Part shown: positions 35,605-43,850 of the stretch, one piece after another
Position numbering within the stretch: position 1 is the stretch's first letter
Layout: each line of letters starts with the position of its first letter
DNA from: Candidatus Palauibacter denitrificans
GTDB taxonomy: Bacteria > Gemmatimonadota > Gemmatimonadetes > Palauibacterales > Palauibacteraceae
Length of the DNA stretch: 47,987 nucleotides
Reading direction: 5' to 3'
Assembly: GCA_009841015.1 (NCBI GenBank)
Contig: VXMQ01000003.1
Coordinates: forward strand, 1-47,987
The notes under the pieces: generated by a model
Told to the model about the DNA's origin: nothing
Seen by the model: only the letters and a program-made list of their open reading frames with translations
Database searches by the model: none
Translations under genes and position numbers: made by a program

Positions 35605-37647
35605 TCAGCGCACGCGGCCGAAGCGGACGTCGCGCGTACGGACGTTGGAGAGGTAGAAGCCGATCACCTGGCCGTTGCGGTCCCGCTCGAAGGCGAACGA
35701 CAGTCCGCCGCCCGAGAATTGATCCTCTTCTCCGGGTTCGAGTTCCGCCCGGTCGAGCCGGCGCTGGTGCAGGATGAGCGTTCCATCTTCCACGGTGAAG
35801 GCATAGAACGTCTCCAGTTCGTCGCTGAAAAAGCGACCGGCGAAGTCGGCCAGGTCCTCCTCCGTCGGTTCCCATCCCTCCGCCTCGTCACCCTCGAGGC
35901 GGGTGGCGTGGTTGTCCCCGTTCTGGTGCAGCGTGAGCCCTTCAACGTCGCCCTCCTCGTCCCGCAGGAAGGTGACGGAAGCCTCGACGGCGAGCAGGCG
36001 GAAGGTCGAGTCGGAGGTGGGGACGATCTCGAGTCGCTGCTGACCCGTCGCCTGCGCGTAGAAAGTGTCGTCCTCGCGCGTGAAGGTGAGGATGAAGTCG
36101 GGCGCCGCGTCGAGCGAATAGCGGCCGACGAACTCGTTGAAGTCCTCCGGGTCGTAGTCGGCGGGATCGAACTCGCCGGCATCCCCCGTATCATCCTCTT
36201 CCTCCTCCTCCATCGCGTCCCTGAAGAACGCCGCGGCGAGTTCGTAGGCCACGCCGCTGTTGAACTGTGCGTGATTGCTCTGGGTTGTCAGGCCCGCGTT
36301 GATCTCGGGGAAGTAGACGAACATCGAGCGGTGCGCGACATCCGCGCCCCCGTGGCTCACCCGCGTGAGCCCGCCCTGCTCGCCGACCGAAAGACCGTAC
36401 CCGTACCCCGTCTCCTCGCCATCATTGAGGACGAACGACGTCATCATCTCGTCGACGCTCTCCCGCGTGCCCACGCGCGGGTTCGCGTAGTTCTCGGCCC
36501 AGGTCTGCAGGTCGCCGATCGTGCTGTAGATCGCCCCCGCGCCGACTGCACCGCCGAGGTCGCCGATCTGGCGGTATCCGTCCGGCCCCGGGGTGTAGCC
36601 CTCCGACATGTTGGGGACGATGTGGCGTGTGGAGGGACGCACCATGGTCCCGGTCATCCCCAGCGGGCCGAACACGTTTTCCTGCATGAAGACGTGGAAG
36701 TCCTGCCCGGAGGTGCGCTCCACGATGACCGCCGCGAGGCCGAACGCCGTGTTGTTGTAGTTCCACTCGCCACCGGGTTCGTTCTGCAGGGCGGGCTGCC
36801 GCTGCACGATGTCGATGAGTTCCGAGCGGCCGATCCAGTCCCCGTGGTCGAGGCGGCGCCCCGTCATCCGCAGCAGGTTCAGGAATTCGCGCAGTCCAGA
36901 CGTGTGCGTGATCAGGTGCTTCACCCGGATCGTTTGATCGAACTCCGGAAGTTCGGGGATGTGCTTGCGGATATCGTCATCGAGGGAGATGAGCCCGCGC
37001 TCCGCCTGCAGCATGATCGCGAAGGCCGTGAACTGCTTCGACGTCGAGCCGATATTCGTCCGGGTGTCCTCCCCGAAAGGGAGGCCGTAGCCGAGGTTCG
37101 CCATCCCGTAGGTCTTCGAGAAGAGCGTGCGGCCGTCGCGCCACACCCGCACCGCGCCTCCCGGGGAACGCGGCCCGTCGAAGCGGGACATGATCTGGTC
37201 GGCCAGTTTCTCCGGGTCCGTCGCGACGGGTTCGTGCCGCAGCAGCGTGATCTCGTAGCGCCCCCCGGCCTCGGGGTCGTCTCCCGCGACGAACAGTTCC
37301 AGCGTGTGGACGCCCGCGCCGGATGTCCGACCGCCGAAGCGCTCGACGCCGCGCCCGAGCCCGCCGAAGCGGCCAACCTGCGTTCCGTCGGGATCCAGGA
37401 CCCGCGCCGTCACGTCGACGGAAATCTGGTCCACCTCGCCGAGGACGAAGTCGTTTTCGTCCGCCTCGATCGTGTAGCGTGCCGTGTCGCCCGCGGCGAG
37501 CGTGCCCGGCAACGTGCGGCCGACCTCGAGTCCTGTGCTCTGGGCCGCGATCTCCGCGGCCGCGAGAAGGGCGAGAAGTCCGGCGCAAAGCGCGGAAGCG
37601 GAGGGACCGATCGAGTGACGAGGACGGCGACCGAAACGCGTGTGCAT
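35605..37647 (-). CDS. secreted serine hydrolase with N-terminal PPC-like domain
   Basis: 680-aa exported enzyme starting at ATG 37647 with GGAG upstream. The signal peptide ends in AAEIAAQ. Residues about 37-130 resemble a PPC-type beta-sandwich (LPGTLAAGDTARYTIEADEN ... GRYEITLLR). The beta-lactamase-clan domain has GSTSKQFTAF (nucleophile SxxK), YNNTAFGL (YxN) and VSHGGADVAHRS. The C-terminal 200 residues, after an acidic EEEEEDDTGDAGEFD stretch, form a separate beta-rich domain of the type seen after such hydrolases. Substrate unknown; peptide or ester hydrolysis is likely. It lies directly downstream of the TonB receptor start and has its own promoter region in the long gap upstream. Confidence 0.92.
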   Translation of the reverse strand: MHTRFGRRPRHSIGPSASALCAGLLALLAAAEIAAQSTGLEVGRTLPGTLAAGDTARYTIEADENDFVLGEVDQISVDVTARVLDPDGTQVGRFGGLGRGVERFGGRTSGAGVHTLELFVAGDDPEAGGRYEITLLRHEPVATDPEKLADQIMSRFDGPRSPGGAVRVWRDGRTLFSKTYGMANLGYGLPFGEDTRTNIGSTSKQFTAFAIMLQAERGLISLDDDIRKHIPELPEFDQTIRVKHLITHTSGLREFLNLLRMTGRRLDHGDWIGRSELIDIVQRQPALQNEPGGEWNYNNTAFGLAAVIVERTSGQDFHVFMQENVFGPLGMTGTMVRPSTRHIVPNMSEGYTPGPDGYRQIGDLGGAVGAGAIYSTIGDLQTWAENYANPRVGTRESVDEMMTSFVLNDGEETGYGYGLSVGEQGGLTRVSHGGADVAHRSMFVYFPEINAGLTTQSNHAQFNSGVAYELAAAFFRDAMEEEEEDDTGDAGEFDPADYDPEDFNEFVGRYSLDAAPDFILTFTREDDTFYAQATGQQRLEIVPTSDSTFRLLAVEASVTFLRDEEGDVEGLTLHQNGDNHATRLEGDEAEGWEPTEEDLADFAGRFFSDELETFYAFTVEDGTLILHQRRLDRAELEPGEEDQFSGGGLSFAFERDRNGQVIGFYLSNVRTRDVRFGRVR

Positions 37648-38055
37648 GCGGCTAACTCCGGGGCGGGTTCGAGTCTGGTGACGAAACTCTCGCGAGAGAC
37701 GGTAAGGAGGCCCGACTCGAGCGGGCAACCGCGCGACAGGGTTGTCTCTTGCTCCCTACGGAACGTAGCCCGGCAGCTTGACAGGTTCTCTTCCGACTCA
37801 TCACTGCCGTGAGTTGCCGGAAGGCTGGTGCGGTGGAGGCGCCCAGCGAGTTGGAGAAGATTCGCGGAAGGGTCCGATGAAGCTGAATCGGAGGGAAGCG
37901 GCGTCTGAGGCAGCCAGGATCGGCTCAATCGTATTGGCGTGCGTGAGCGTTGCGTGCGCCAGCCCCCGCTGGCGAACCCTCCCGTAGGCTGAGTCAGAGC
38001 AGGTGCGACCGGCGGCGGGCGGGCTCATGTCCGCGAGCCCGCCCCCTCATGGGAA
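37648..38055. other. 408-bp intergenic region, no convincing gene
   Basis: No frame here has domain content or a good start. A TTGACA hexamer sits at 37778-37783 on the + strand but lacks a good -10 at 17 bp. A 36-codon frame from ATG 37877, MKLNRREAASEAARIGS with a hydrophobic tail, is possible but unsupported. The right part lies between two minus-strand genes and probably holds the promoter of the serine hydrolase. Confidence 0.6.
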
Positions 38056-38814
38056 TCAGCGGCAGCTGCCGGGATCGACCGAGATCGTGACGGCCTCGGC
38101 GGTTAGCGAGTTCCGGGTCAGCCTCCAGTTGATCAGTGCGTTCGCACCCAGCCTCTTGGCATCGGCAAGGGTCTTCTCGAGTGCCTCGCGGAACTCGGAA
38201 CTCCCGGCCAACAGCCTTTCACGCTCGTCGCCGGTCACGCCGGCCGGGATGGTTGCGCCCGAGATCGTCGCCTGCACCTGGCCGAGTTCCGCGTCCTTCG
38301 GACAACGGTCGATTCCCTGCCAGCCGGGATCGCAGCGAAGGAGTCGCGAATTCTGGAGATTGATCTGATTGTCTGTAGTCCCTCCGAAGCAGGCCCAGAT
38401 GCGGTCCTCGTCGCCGTCGCCTCCTCCGACATTGGAGAGCGAGAAGGGGAGGTCCAGGCGGGTGATCTCCTCCGTGAGATTGGCGATCGCCGCGGCCCCT
38501 CCCGTGCCCATGAACACGGGTTGAACCGAGACCTCGACGCCGAGCGGCACGTAGCACAGCGTGTAACCGCCGTCCAGCGCGGTCTGTCCCTCCATCTGCC
38601 CCGACTCGCCGTCCTTCTCCCAGGTGGCGACGACGGTGGCGCCGGGCAGCCCCATCTGCGTGTCCCCGTCCGAGACCAGCCCCCACAGTGCTCCCGTCAT
38701 GTCCGGCGAGTCCGGACATACCTCGTTAAGTTCCTGCGCGCTGGCGGCGGACCCCGTGAGGGCCAGCGCCACGGCACCCACCGCCATCCCCGAAGCGAAT
38801 CTTCTCGTCTTCAT
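38056..38814 (-). CDS. exported protein of unknown function with Ig-like domain
   Basis: 252-aa exported protein; ATG 38814 is chosen over the ORF start because a signal peptide (MKTRRFASGMAVGAVALALT, ending in SAASAQ) begins there and AGGAG lies upstream. Residues about 40-110 resemble a carboxypeptidase-regulatory-like beta-sandwich (GALWGLVSDGDTQMGLPGAT ... GYTLCYVPLG). A Cys-containing region follows (RIWACFGGT, RLLRCDPGWQGIDRCP) and a C-terminal segment in which LGANALINWRLTRNS stands out. Six cysteines suggest disulphides in the periplasm or outside. I do not recognise the whole protein. It is followed by the NHL lipoprotein gene upstream in the same direction, 40 bases apart. Confidence 0.8.
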   Translation of the reverse strand: MKTRRFASGMAVGAVALALTGSAASAQELNEVCPDSPDMTGALWGLVSDGDTQMGLPGATVVATWEKDGESGQMEGQTALDGGYTLCYVPLGVEVSVQPVFMGTGGAAAIANLTEEITRLDLPFSLSNVGGGDGDEDRIWACFGGTTDNQINLQNSRLLRCDPGWQGIDRCPKDAELGQVQATISGATIPAGVTGDERERLLAGSSEFREALEKTLADAKRLGANALINWRLTRNSLTAEAVTISVDPGSCR

Positions 38815-38854
38815 CGTCTTTTCTCTCCTGCAGCAGCCCTGCATCCGTTGCGCA

Positions 38855-39970
38855 TCAATTTCGCGTGTACTTCGTGATTCCGCCTTCCGCGGCGGCCCGC
38901 GAGTTCGGTCCCTCGGCGGCGTAGACGTTGCCGTCGGCGTCGACCGCCACGCCCTCGCCCGCCTCGCCCTGCGGGTCGTCGGATTCGTGCGGCGGGATGA
39001 ATGCCGTCACGACGTCCGCCGAGGCGTGCCCGATGCGGACACCGGTCAGCCAGTCGGAGTGCGTGTTGGGGTTCGACTCCGAATCGATCGCGTACACGTT
39101 GTCCTCGTCGTCGATGAACAGTCCGCTCACCCGGCCGTACTGGTAATGGGTATCGAGCAGGTTCCCTTCCTGGTCGAAGATCTGGATGCGGTGGTTTCCG
39201 CGATCCGCTACGAACAGCCGCCCCTGCGAATCGAACTCCAGCGCGTGCGGCGTCCGGAATTCGCCCGGTCCGTCTCCGATCACGCCCCACTCCATGATGT
39301 ACTCGCCCTCGGGCGAGAACTTGATGATCCGGCCGGTGGAGCCTTCCGGCGGGTTCGCGTTCTGCCCGCTGTGACCGTCCGAGACGAAGATGGAGCCGTC
39401 GGGGGCGGTGATCACGTCGCACGGCCCGTTGAAGTAGCCCGGTTCGGTGCCCACCCGGCCCGGCACGCCGAGCGTCATCAGCACCTCCCCCTCGGGCGAG
39501 AACTTCACCACCGTGTGCCCCTTGTCGAGTGTGCCCATGGAGTCGGTGATCCACACGTTGCCGTCGCCATCAACGTGGATGCCGTGCGGGAGGACGAAGA
39601 GGTCGGCCCCGAAACTGGCCAGGACCTCGCCCGTCTCGCGGTGGAACTTGAACACGGGGTCGACGATGTTCTCGGCGCATCCGCCCGCGAGGGCGATTCC
39701 GCCACAGCGGTCGTAAGCCCAGATGTGGCCATCGAAGGGGTCGATGTCGATGCCCGCCGTGGAACCCCACTCGCGGCCATCCGGAAGCGGCGCCCAGTTC
39801 TTGAGGACGACCGGGTTGGGGTTCGGGAGGCCCGCCGCGGCCGGGTCCGTGACGTCCGCCGGATCCATCATCTCCGTGTCCGCGGCCTCTTCGCCCGCAC
39901 AGGCCCCGATCCCGAGCAGCGCCACCACCACGGGGATGCGCGCCAATCTCGCCAAGCGCAGGTTCAACAT
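38855..39970 (-). CDS. NHL-repeat beta-propeller lipoprotein
   Basis: 371-aa lipoprotein; ATG 39970 preceded by GGGAGGAGAC, and the alternative ATG ten codons upstream has no ribosome site. The lipobox is LGIGACAGEE. NHL/SMP-30-like propeller blades are visible: LPHGIHVDGDGNVWITD, GPCDVITAPDGSIFVSD, TPHALEFDSQGRLFVADRG with NHRIQIFDQEG, and VSGLFIDDEDNVYAIDSES. Such propellers bind peptides, sugars or enzymes such as peptidylglycine amidating lyase. It is divergent from the lipoprotein gene at 40155 across a region with three GGCC-centred palindromes, so the two directions may share a regulator. Confidence 0.9.
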   Translation of the reverse strand: MLNLRLARLARIPVVVALLGIGACAGEEAADTEMMDPADVTDPAAAGLPNPNPVVLKNWAPLPDGREWGSTAGIDIDPFDGHIWAYDRCGGIALAGGCAENIVDPVFKFHRETGEVLASFGADLFVLPHGIHVDGDGNVWITDSMGTLDKGHTVVKFSPEGEVLMTLGVPGRVGTEPGYFNGPCDVITAPDGSIFVSDGHSGQNANPPEGSTGRIIKFSPEGEYIMEWGVIGDGPGEFRTPHALEFDSQGRLFVADRGNHRIQIFDQEGNLLDTHYQYGRVSGLFIDDEDNVYAIDSESNPNTHSDWLTGVRIGHASADVVTAFIPPHESDDPQGEAGEGVAVDADGNVYAAEGPNSRAAAEGGITKYTRN

Positions 39971-40054
39971 GTCTCCTCCCGGTCGTTCAGTGTTGCGCAA
40001 CCCGTACCCCGCCCCGCGTCCGCCCGTATATCAAATGTGGGTTTCCGGTCGCGA

Positions 40055-40091
40055 TCTGGCCAGACGATCCGGCCGGGCGAATCTGGCCAGA
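40055..40091. promoter_or_regulatory. three GGCC-centred palindromes, candidate operators
   Basis: The perfect palindrome TCTGGCCAGA occurs at 40055-40064 and 40082-40091, with a related TCCGGCCGGG at 40068-40077. Centres are spaced 13 and 14 bp. They lie in the 184-bp divergent region between the NHL lipoprotein and the 40155 lipoprotein, next to the AT-rich TATATCAAAT at 40027-40036. This is a credible regulator array; no known factor is recognised. Confidence 0.5.
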
Positions 40092-40154
40092 AAATGCGCG
40101 CGGTCGCAGTTTCGATCCGGTCCGCACGGAAAGGTCAACCCGGAGGCGACGGCG

Positions 40155-41042
40155 ATGACGAACGTTCCGAGAAGGCGCGAGGCGCGGGACAGGCGGCGGA
40201 GTTCCGGCGGGAGGGGCCGGGCCTCAATCGCCCTCGTCGCGCTGGTTGTGGGAGCTGCCGCGGGTTGCGCGCCGGGCGACGACATCCCGCGAACGGCTTC
40301 GGGGCGTCCCGACTTCAACGGCATCTGGGCGGCGCTCGGAAACGCCTACTGGGATGTCGAGCCGCACATGGCGCGTCCCGCGCTCGCCATGCAGGAAGGC
40401 CCCGTCGTGCCCGTCCCCGCCACTGAAGTCGTCGCGCTCGGCGCCGTGGGATCCGTACCCTCGGGGCAGGGCATCGTGGTCGGCGGGAGCATCCCCTACC
40501 TCCCGGAGGCCCTGGAGCGGCGCGACGAGAACCGCGAGCGCTGGCTCGAGCGCGACCCCGAGATCCGCTGCTACCTGCCCGGTGTCCCGCGCGCGAACTA
40601 CATGCATCTCCCGTTCCAGATCTTCCAGAGCGAGTCGAAGTTCTTCATCGCCTACGAGTACGCCGGGGCGGTGCGCGACATCTATCTCGAGGATCCCGGT
40701 CCGCCGCAGGTGGACTCCTGGATGGGCCAGTCTGTGGGGCGCTGGGAGGAGGACACCTTCGTCGTCACCGTGACCGGGTTCAACGGCCAGACCTGGTTCG
40801 ACCGGGCCGGGAACCACCACAGCTACCGGCTCACGGTCACGGAGCGGTGGACGATGCTCGGGCCCGACCACCTCATGTACGAGGCCACGATGGAGGACCC
40901 CGAGACGTTCTCGGAGCCGTGGACGATCCGCCTGCCGCTCTACCGAAACGTGGATCCCGACGCGCGGCTGGGGCAGTTCAAGTGCGTCCCCTTCGTGGAG
41001 GAGCTGATGTACGGACACCTCCGCAGGAATCCGATCCGCTAG
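40155..41042 (+). CDS. lipoprotein of unknown family, paralogue 1
   Basis: 295-aa lipoprotein; ATG 40155 with GGAGG 8 bases upstream; lipobox VGAAAGCAPG. The mature part opens GRPDFNGIWAALGN, then has an iron-sulphur-free but conserved block DSWMGQSVGRWEEDTFVVTV, FNGQTWFDRAGNHHSY and LTVTERWTMLGP, ending EDPETFSEPWTIRLPLYR. The same blocks recur in the next gene, so the two are tandem homologues. I recall this family as unnamed secreted proteins found with DUF6152, but cannot name a domain. It is the first gene of a + strand run of three. Role unknown; a beta-rich periplasmic fold is likely. Confidence 0.85.
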   Translation: MTNVPRRREARDRRRSSGGRGRASIALVALVVGAAAGCAPGDDIPRTASGRPDFNGIWAALGNAYWDVEPHMARPALAMQEGPVVPVPATEVVALGAVGSVPSGQGIVVGGSIPYLPEALERRDENRERWLERDPEIRCYLPGVPRANYMHLPFQIFQSESKFFIAYEYAGAVRDIYLEDPGPPQVDSWMGQSVGRWEEDTFVVTVTGFNGQTWFDRAGNHHSYRLTVTERWTMLGPDHLMYEATMEDPETFSEPWTIRLPLYRNVDPDARLGQFKCVPFVEELMYGHLRRNPIR

Positions 41043-41053
41043 CCGGCCAGCCT

Positions 41054-42148
41054 GTGGCAAACCCCGCGTCCGCGCCGCTGAGGTCCGCGAATCGTCGAAA
41101 GTGCCGGCGGAGATCTTGCGCCGCTCTCCTGCTGGGAACGCTGCTCGGAGTCGTCGGTGTCTCCGCCTGCGACGGGGCCGGCGGTGTTCCGGAGAGCGAC
41201 GCGGATGGGTGGATCGTCCCGCGCACGCCGGACGGACATCCCGATCTGCAGGGCGACTGGACGAACGGGACGATGACGCCGCTGCAGCGCCCCGAGGGCG
41301 AGGCGCTCGTGCTCACGGCGGAAGAGGTGGCCGTCCGCGAGGGGCGGCGCCAGGAATACATCGACGAGCGGAACGCGCCCAGCGACCCGGATCGCGAGGC
41401 CCCGCCGGTGGGAGGGGACGGCTCCACGGGCGCGGCCGGCGGCGTTGGCGGTTACAACTACTTCTGGATCGACGCGGGCGACCGGGTCGCGGTGTTCGAC
41501 GGCGAGCCGCGAAGCTCGCTCCTCACGACCCCGGAGGACGGTCGCATCCCGGATCTCACTCCGGGGGGCCGGCGGCGGCGTCTTGAGGCCTACGGGAGGC
41601 TGGCGGGCGAGTTCGACAACCCCGAGAACCGGCCCATCGGCGAGCGCTGCATCCTCTCCTTCGGTTCCAACGCCGGCCCGCCGATGCTGCCGAACTACTT
41701 CTACAACAACAACTACACCATCGTGCAGACGCCAGGGCACGTCATGATCCTGACCGAGATGGTGCACGACGTGCGCATCATCCGCATGGGCGAGCCGAAG
41801 CCGCGCACGGACGGCGTGCGGCCGTGGTTCGGCGAATCGTGGGGGCGCTGGGCCGGCGACACCCTCGTCGTGCGGACGACGAACCTGAACCCGGATCAGA
41901 TGGCGGCCTACGTCTACCTGTTCGGCCCGGGCTCGGAGAAGATGGCCGTGACCGAGCGCTTCACGCGCGCGGACGAGCACACGATTCACTACGAGTTCAC
42001 TGTCGAGGACCCCGATACGTTCGTCGAGAGCTGGGGCGGCGAAGTGCCCTTCACGCGCCTCGACGGACAGCTCTACGAGTACGCCTGCCACGAGGGCAAC
42101 TACGCCCTCTCCAACGTCCTCAGCGGCGCCCGCGCCCAGGAGCGCTAG
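41054..42148 (+). CDS. lipoprotein of unknown family, paralogue 2
   Basis: 364-aa lipoprotein. The only sensible start is GTG 41054, 11 bases after the previous stop and without a good ribosome site, so coupling to the upstream gene is likely. Lipobox LGVVGVSACDG. It repeats the neighbour's blocks: TPDGHPDLQGDW, WFGESWGRWAGDTLVVRT, MAVTERFTRADEHTIHYEFT and EDPDTFVESWGGEV. It has a 70-residue extra segment with NYFYNNNYTIVQTPG. Tandem copies with different lengths suggest divergence after duplication and perhaps a hetero-complex. Function is unknown. Confidence 0.85.
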   Translation: MANPASAPLRSANRRKCRRRSCAALLLGTLLGVVGVSACDGAGGVPESDADGWIVPRTPDGHPDLQGDWTNGTMTPLQRPEGEALVLTAEEVAVREGRRQEYIDERNAPSDPDREAPPVGGDGSTGAAGGVGGYNYFWIDAGDRVAVFDGEPRSSLLTTPEDGRIPDLTPGGRRRRLEAYGRLAGEFDNPENRPIGERCILSFGSNAGPPMLPNYFYNNNYTIVQTPGHVMILTEMVHDVRIIRMGEPKPRTDGVRPWFGESWGRWAGDTLVVRTTNLNPDQMAAYVYLFGPGSEKMAVTERFTRADEHTIHYEFTVEDPDTFVESWGGEVPFTRLDGQLYEYACHEGNYALSNVLSGARAQER

Positions 42149-42260
42149 CCACGGCCTGCCGGGCCCGTCGCGGGAAATCCCCGGCGGCTGTTACTTTGGA
42201 GCGTGGACGCAAGACCGGCGTCGTGGCGCCGGATTGTTGGTTGAGAAACGGGTGAGATCG

Positions 42261-42779
42261 ATGAGGAAGCTGCCTCTGTACCTCGTGGCGGGCGGGGTCG
42301 CGCTGGCCGCCGCCGCGCCGCTGATCGCGCACCATGCCTTCGGCGCGGAGTTCGACCGTAACGCTCCCATCCGGCTCCGGGGCGCCGTCGTGCGGCTCGA
42401 ATGGGTGAACCCGCACACGTGGATTCACCTTGAGGTCGAGACCGATGCGGGATCCGAGGTCTGGATGGTCGAGGGCGGGACGCCGAACACCCTCCTGCGC
42501 CGCGGCCTCCAGCGGGACTGCCTCGCGCCCGGCACCGAACTCATCGTGGACGGCTACCAGGCCAAGGACCACTCGCTCAAGCGCGCCAACGGCCGCGACG
42601 TCACCTTCACCGACGGCAGCAAGTTCTTCATGGGTTCATCCGGCGCCGGCGCCCCTCCCGGCGGCGCGCCGCGGCCCAACGATCCCGGATACGACGCCAA
42701 CCCTTGCCAGCCGCCCCCCGGCTGGGGAGGCGAGGTCGTGGAGGTAACGAGCCGCAGTATCCTCGAGGAGCACGACTAG
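42261..42779 (+). CDS. DUF6152 family exported protein
   Basis: 172-aa exported protein; ATG 42261 with GGTGAG upstream is preferred to TTG 42234. The signal peptide ends near APLIAHHAFG, and the HHAFGAEFDRNAPIRLRG opening is the DUF6152 hallmark, continuing with VNPHTWIHLEVET, GGTPNTLLRRGLQRD and VDGYQAKDHSLKRANG. The fold is likely a small beta-barrel. The paired histidines just after cleavage could bind metal or heme, which is untested. A 112-bp gap separates it from the lipoprotein pair. Its stop is 4 bases from the stop of the convergent DUF6644 gene. Confidence 0.92.
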   Translation: MRKLPLYLVAGGVALAAAAPLIAHHAFGAEFDRNAPIRLRGAVVRLEWVNPHTWIHLEVETDAGSEVWMVEGGTPNTLLRRGLQRDCLAPGTELIVDGYQAKDHSLKRANGRDVTFTDGSKFFMGSSGAGAPPGGAPRPNDPGYDANPCQPPPGWGGEVVEVTSRSILEEHD

Positions 42780-42783
42780 CGGT

Positions 42784-43284
42784 TCAGGCGGAGAAGCCGA
42801 TCCAGCGCCCCGCCGCGGCCACCGTGAACCACAACCCCAGCGAGATCGCCGCGATGAGCCGCGTCCGCCAGTTCGCGCGGCTTGGCGCGGCGGCCACCAC
42901 GCATTTTCGGGCCCCGAAGGTGAACCCGAGTGCGACCGGGAGCGAGATCATCTTCACCCAGAAGGACGTGTTGTAGTAGCACTTCACCGCTTCCGAGAGG
43001 AACAGCGGGATCCCGGTGAGGAACATCAGCGCCACCCCCGCCACGAGCCACGGGTGCGCGTGCCGCACGACGTTCGCGACCGGCTGCCGTGTGAGCCCCG
43101 TCCCAAGGAGCCGCAGATCGGCGAGCAGCACCGCCCCGCCCAGGAGCCCGAGCCCCAACAGGTGGACCGCCTCGATGATGGGGAAGGCCCAGATCGATTC
43201 GCGGACGGCCGTCCCGATGGCCGTGTTCTCCATTCGCTCGAAGAAGGGGAGCCACGCTTCCGGCGCGAACTGACGCCCGCCCAT
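42784..43284 (-). CDS. DUF6644 family integral membrane protein
   Basis: 166-aa protein with four TM helices (about residues 28-50, 73-95, 105-125 and 140-160). The helix-1 pattern IEAVHLLGLGLLGGAVLLAD and the loop RLLGTG are shared with the next gene, as is a motif of the form (K/R)xYYxNxxFxxK after helix 2 (EAVKCYYNTSFWVKM). Conserved His in helix 1 and in RHAHPWLVAG could be heme ligands. ATG 43284 overlaps the upstream TGA (TGATG). Function unknown; an inner-membrane redox or small-solute role is inference. Confidence 0.88.
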   Translation of the reverse strand: MGGRQFAPEAWLPFFERMENTAIGTAVRESIWAFPIIEAVHLLGLGLLGGAVLLADLRLLGTGLTRQPVANVVRHAHPWLVAGVALMFLTGIPLFLSEAVKCYYNTSFWVKMISLPVALGFTFGARKCVVAAAPSRANWRTRLIAAISLGLWFTVAAAGRWIGFSA

Positions 43285-43838
43285 CAGTCCCCCGCCACGG
43301 GGCAGCCCGCCGCCCAGTTCACCCAGCCCGGCTGGCCGGGGATGTCACAGTCGAACCAGTTGTAGGCGATGAGTCGGCCCGCCACGATGATGAGCGCCCA
43401 CGCCGCAAGCGAGGTGGCGCCCGCCACCCTCGCCCGCCCCGGCAGAACGGGCAGGCGTTCCCACTCCATCACGCGGCGGTGGATCCCCCGGTGAAAGACG
43501 AACGCGTTGAGCCCCGCCACCACGAACAGGACCACCTTCAGTCGGAAGAAGATGTTGTGGTAGTAGCGGACCGGGTTCGAGTAGAAGATGAGAAGCCCGG
43601 TGACGACCATGATCGTGAATCCGAGCCGGGTCCACGGTAGCAGCCGGCCCGTGACCTCCGACACCGGCACGCGCCGCATCGTCCAGCCCAGCAGCCGGAG
43701 GTCGTTCATCATCACGGTGCCGAAGAAGAGGGCCACGGCCAGGACGTGGGAAGACTCGATGAGCGGCCACGCGAGCGTGGACTCCAGGAGCGCGATGCTC
43801 CAGGGCGTGTTCCCCAGCCACTCGAGGAATCGTTCCAT
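43284..43838 (-). CDS. DUF6644 family integral membrane protein
   Basis: 184-aa paralogue of the previous protein. It has a matching four-helix plan: WPLIESSHVLAVALFFGTVM with MNDLRLLGW, then LGFTIMVVTGLLIFYSNP, YYHNIFFRLKVVLFVVAGLNAF with VFHRG, and a last helix near residues 150-170 (AWALIIVAGRLIAYNW). Shared His, DLRLLG and YYxN motifs indicate one family. No clear ribosome site; it starts 13 bases after the cytochrome-like lipoprotein gene's stop. Two different copies in tandem suggest a heterodimer. Function unknown. Confidence 0.88.
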   Translation of the reverse strand: MERFLEWLGNTPWSIALLESTLAWPLIESSHVLAVALFFGTVMMNDLRLLGWTMRRVPVSEVTGRLLPWTRLGFTIMVVTGLLIFYSNPVRYYHNIFFRLKVVLFVVAGLNAFVFHRGIHRRVMEWERLPVLPGRARVAGATSLAAWALIIVAGRLIAYNWFDCDIPGQPGWVNWAAGCPVAGD

Positions 43839-43850
43839 GGGTCGGCGGGG

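Noticed and set aside
37877..37987. 36-codon frame starting MKLNRREAASEAARIGS with a hydrophobic, Cys-containing tail
   Set aside because: Weak ribosome site, no family, lies in the empty region; too little to call a gene.
42158..42185. GCCGGG...CCCGGC inverted repeat after the second lipoprotein gene
   Set aside because: Short stem with an 15-18 base loop and no T-run; not better than chance at this GC content.
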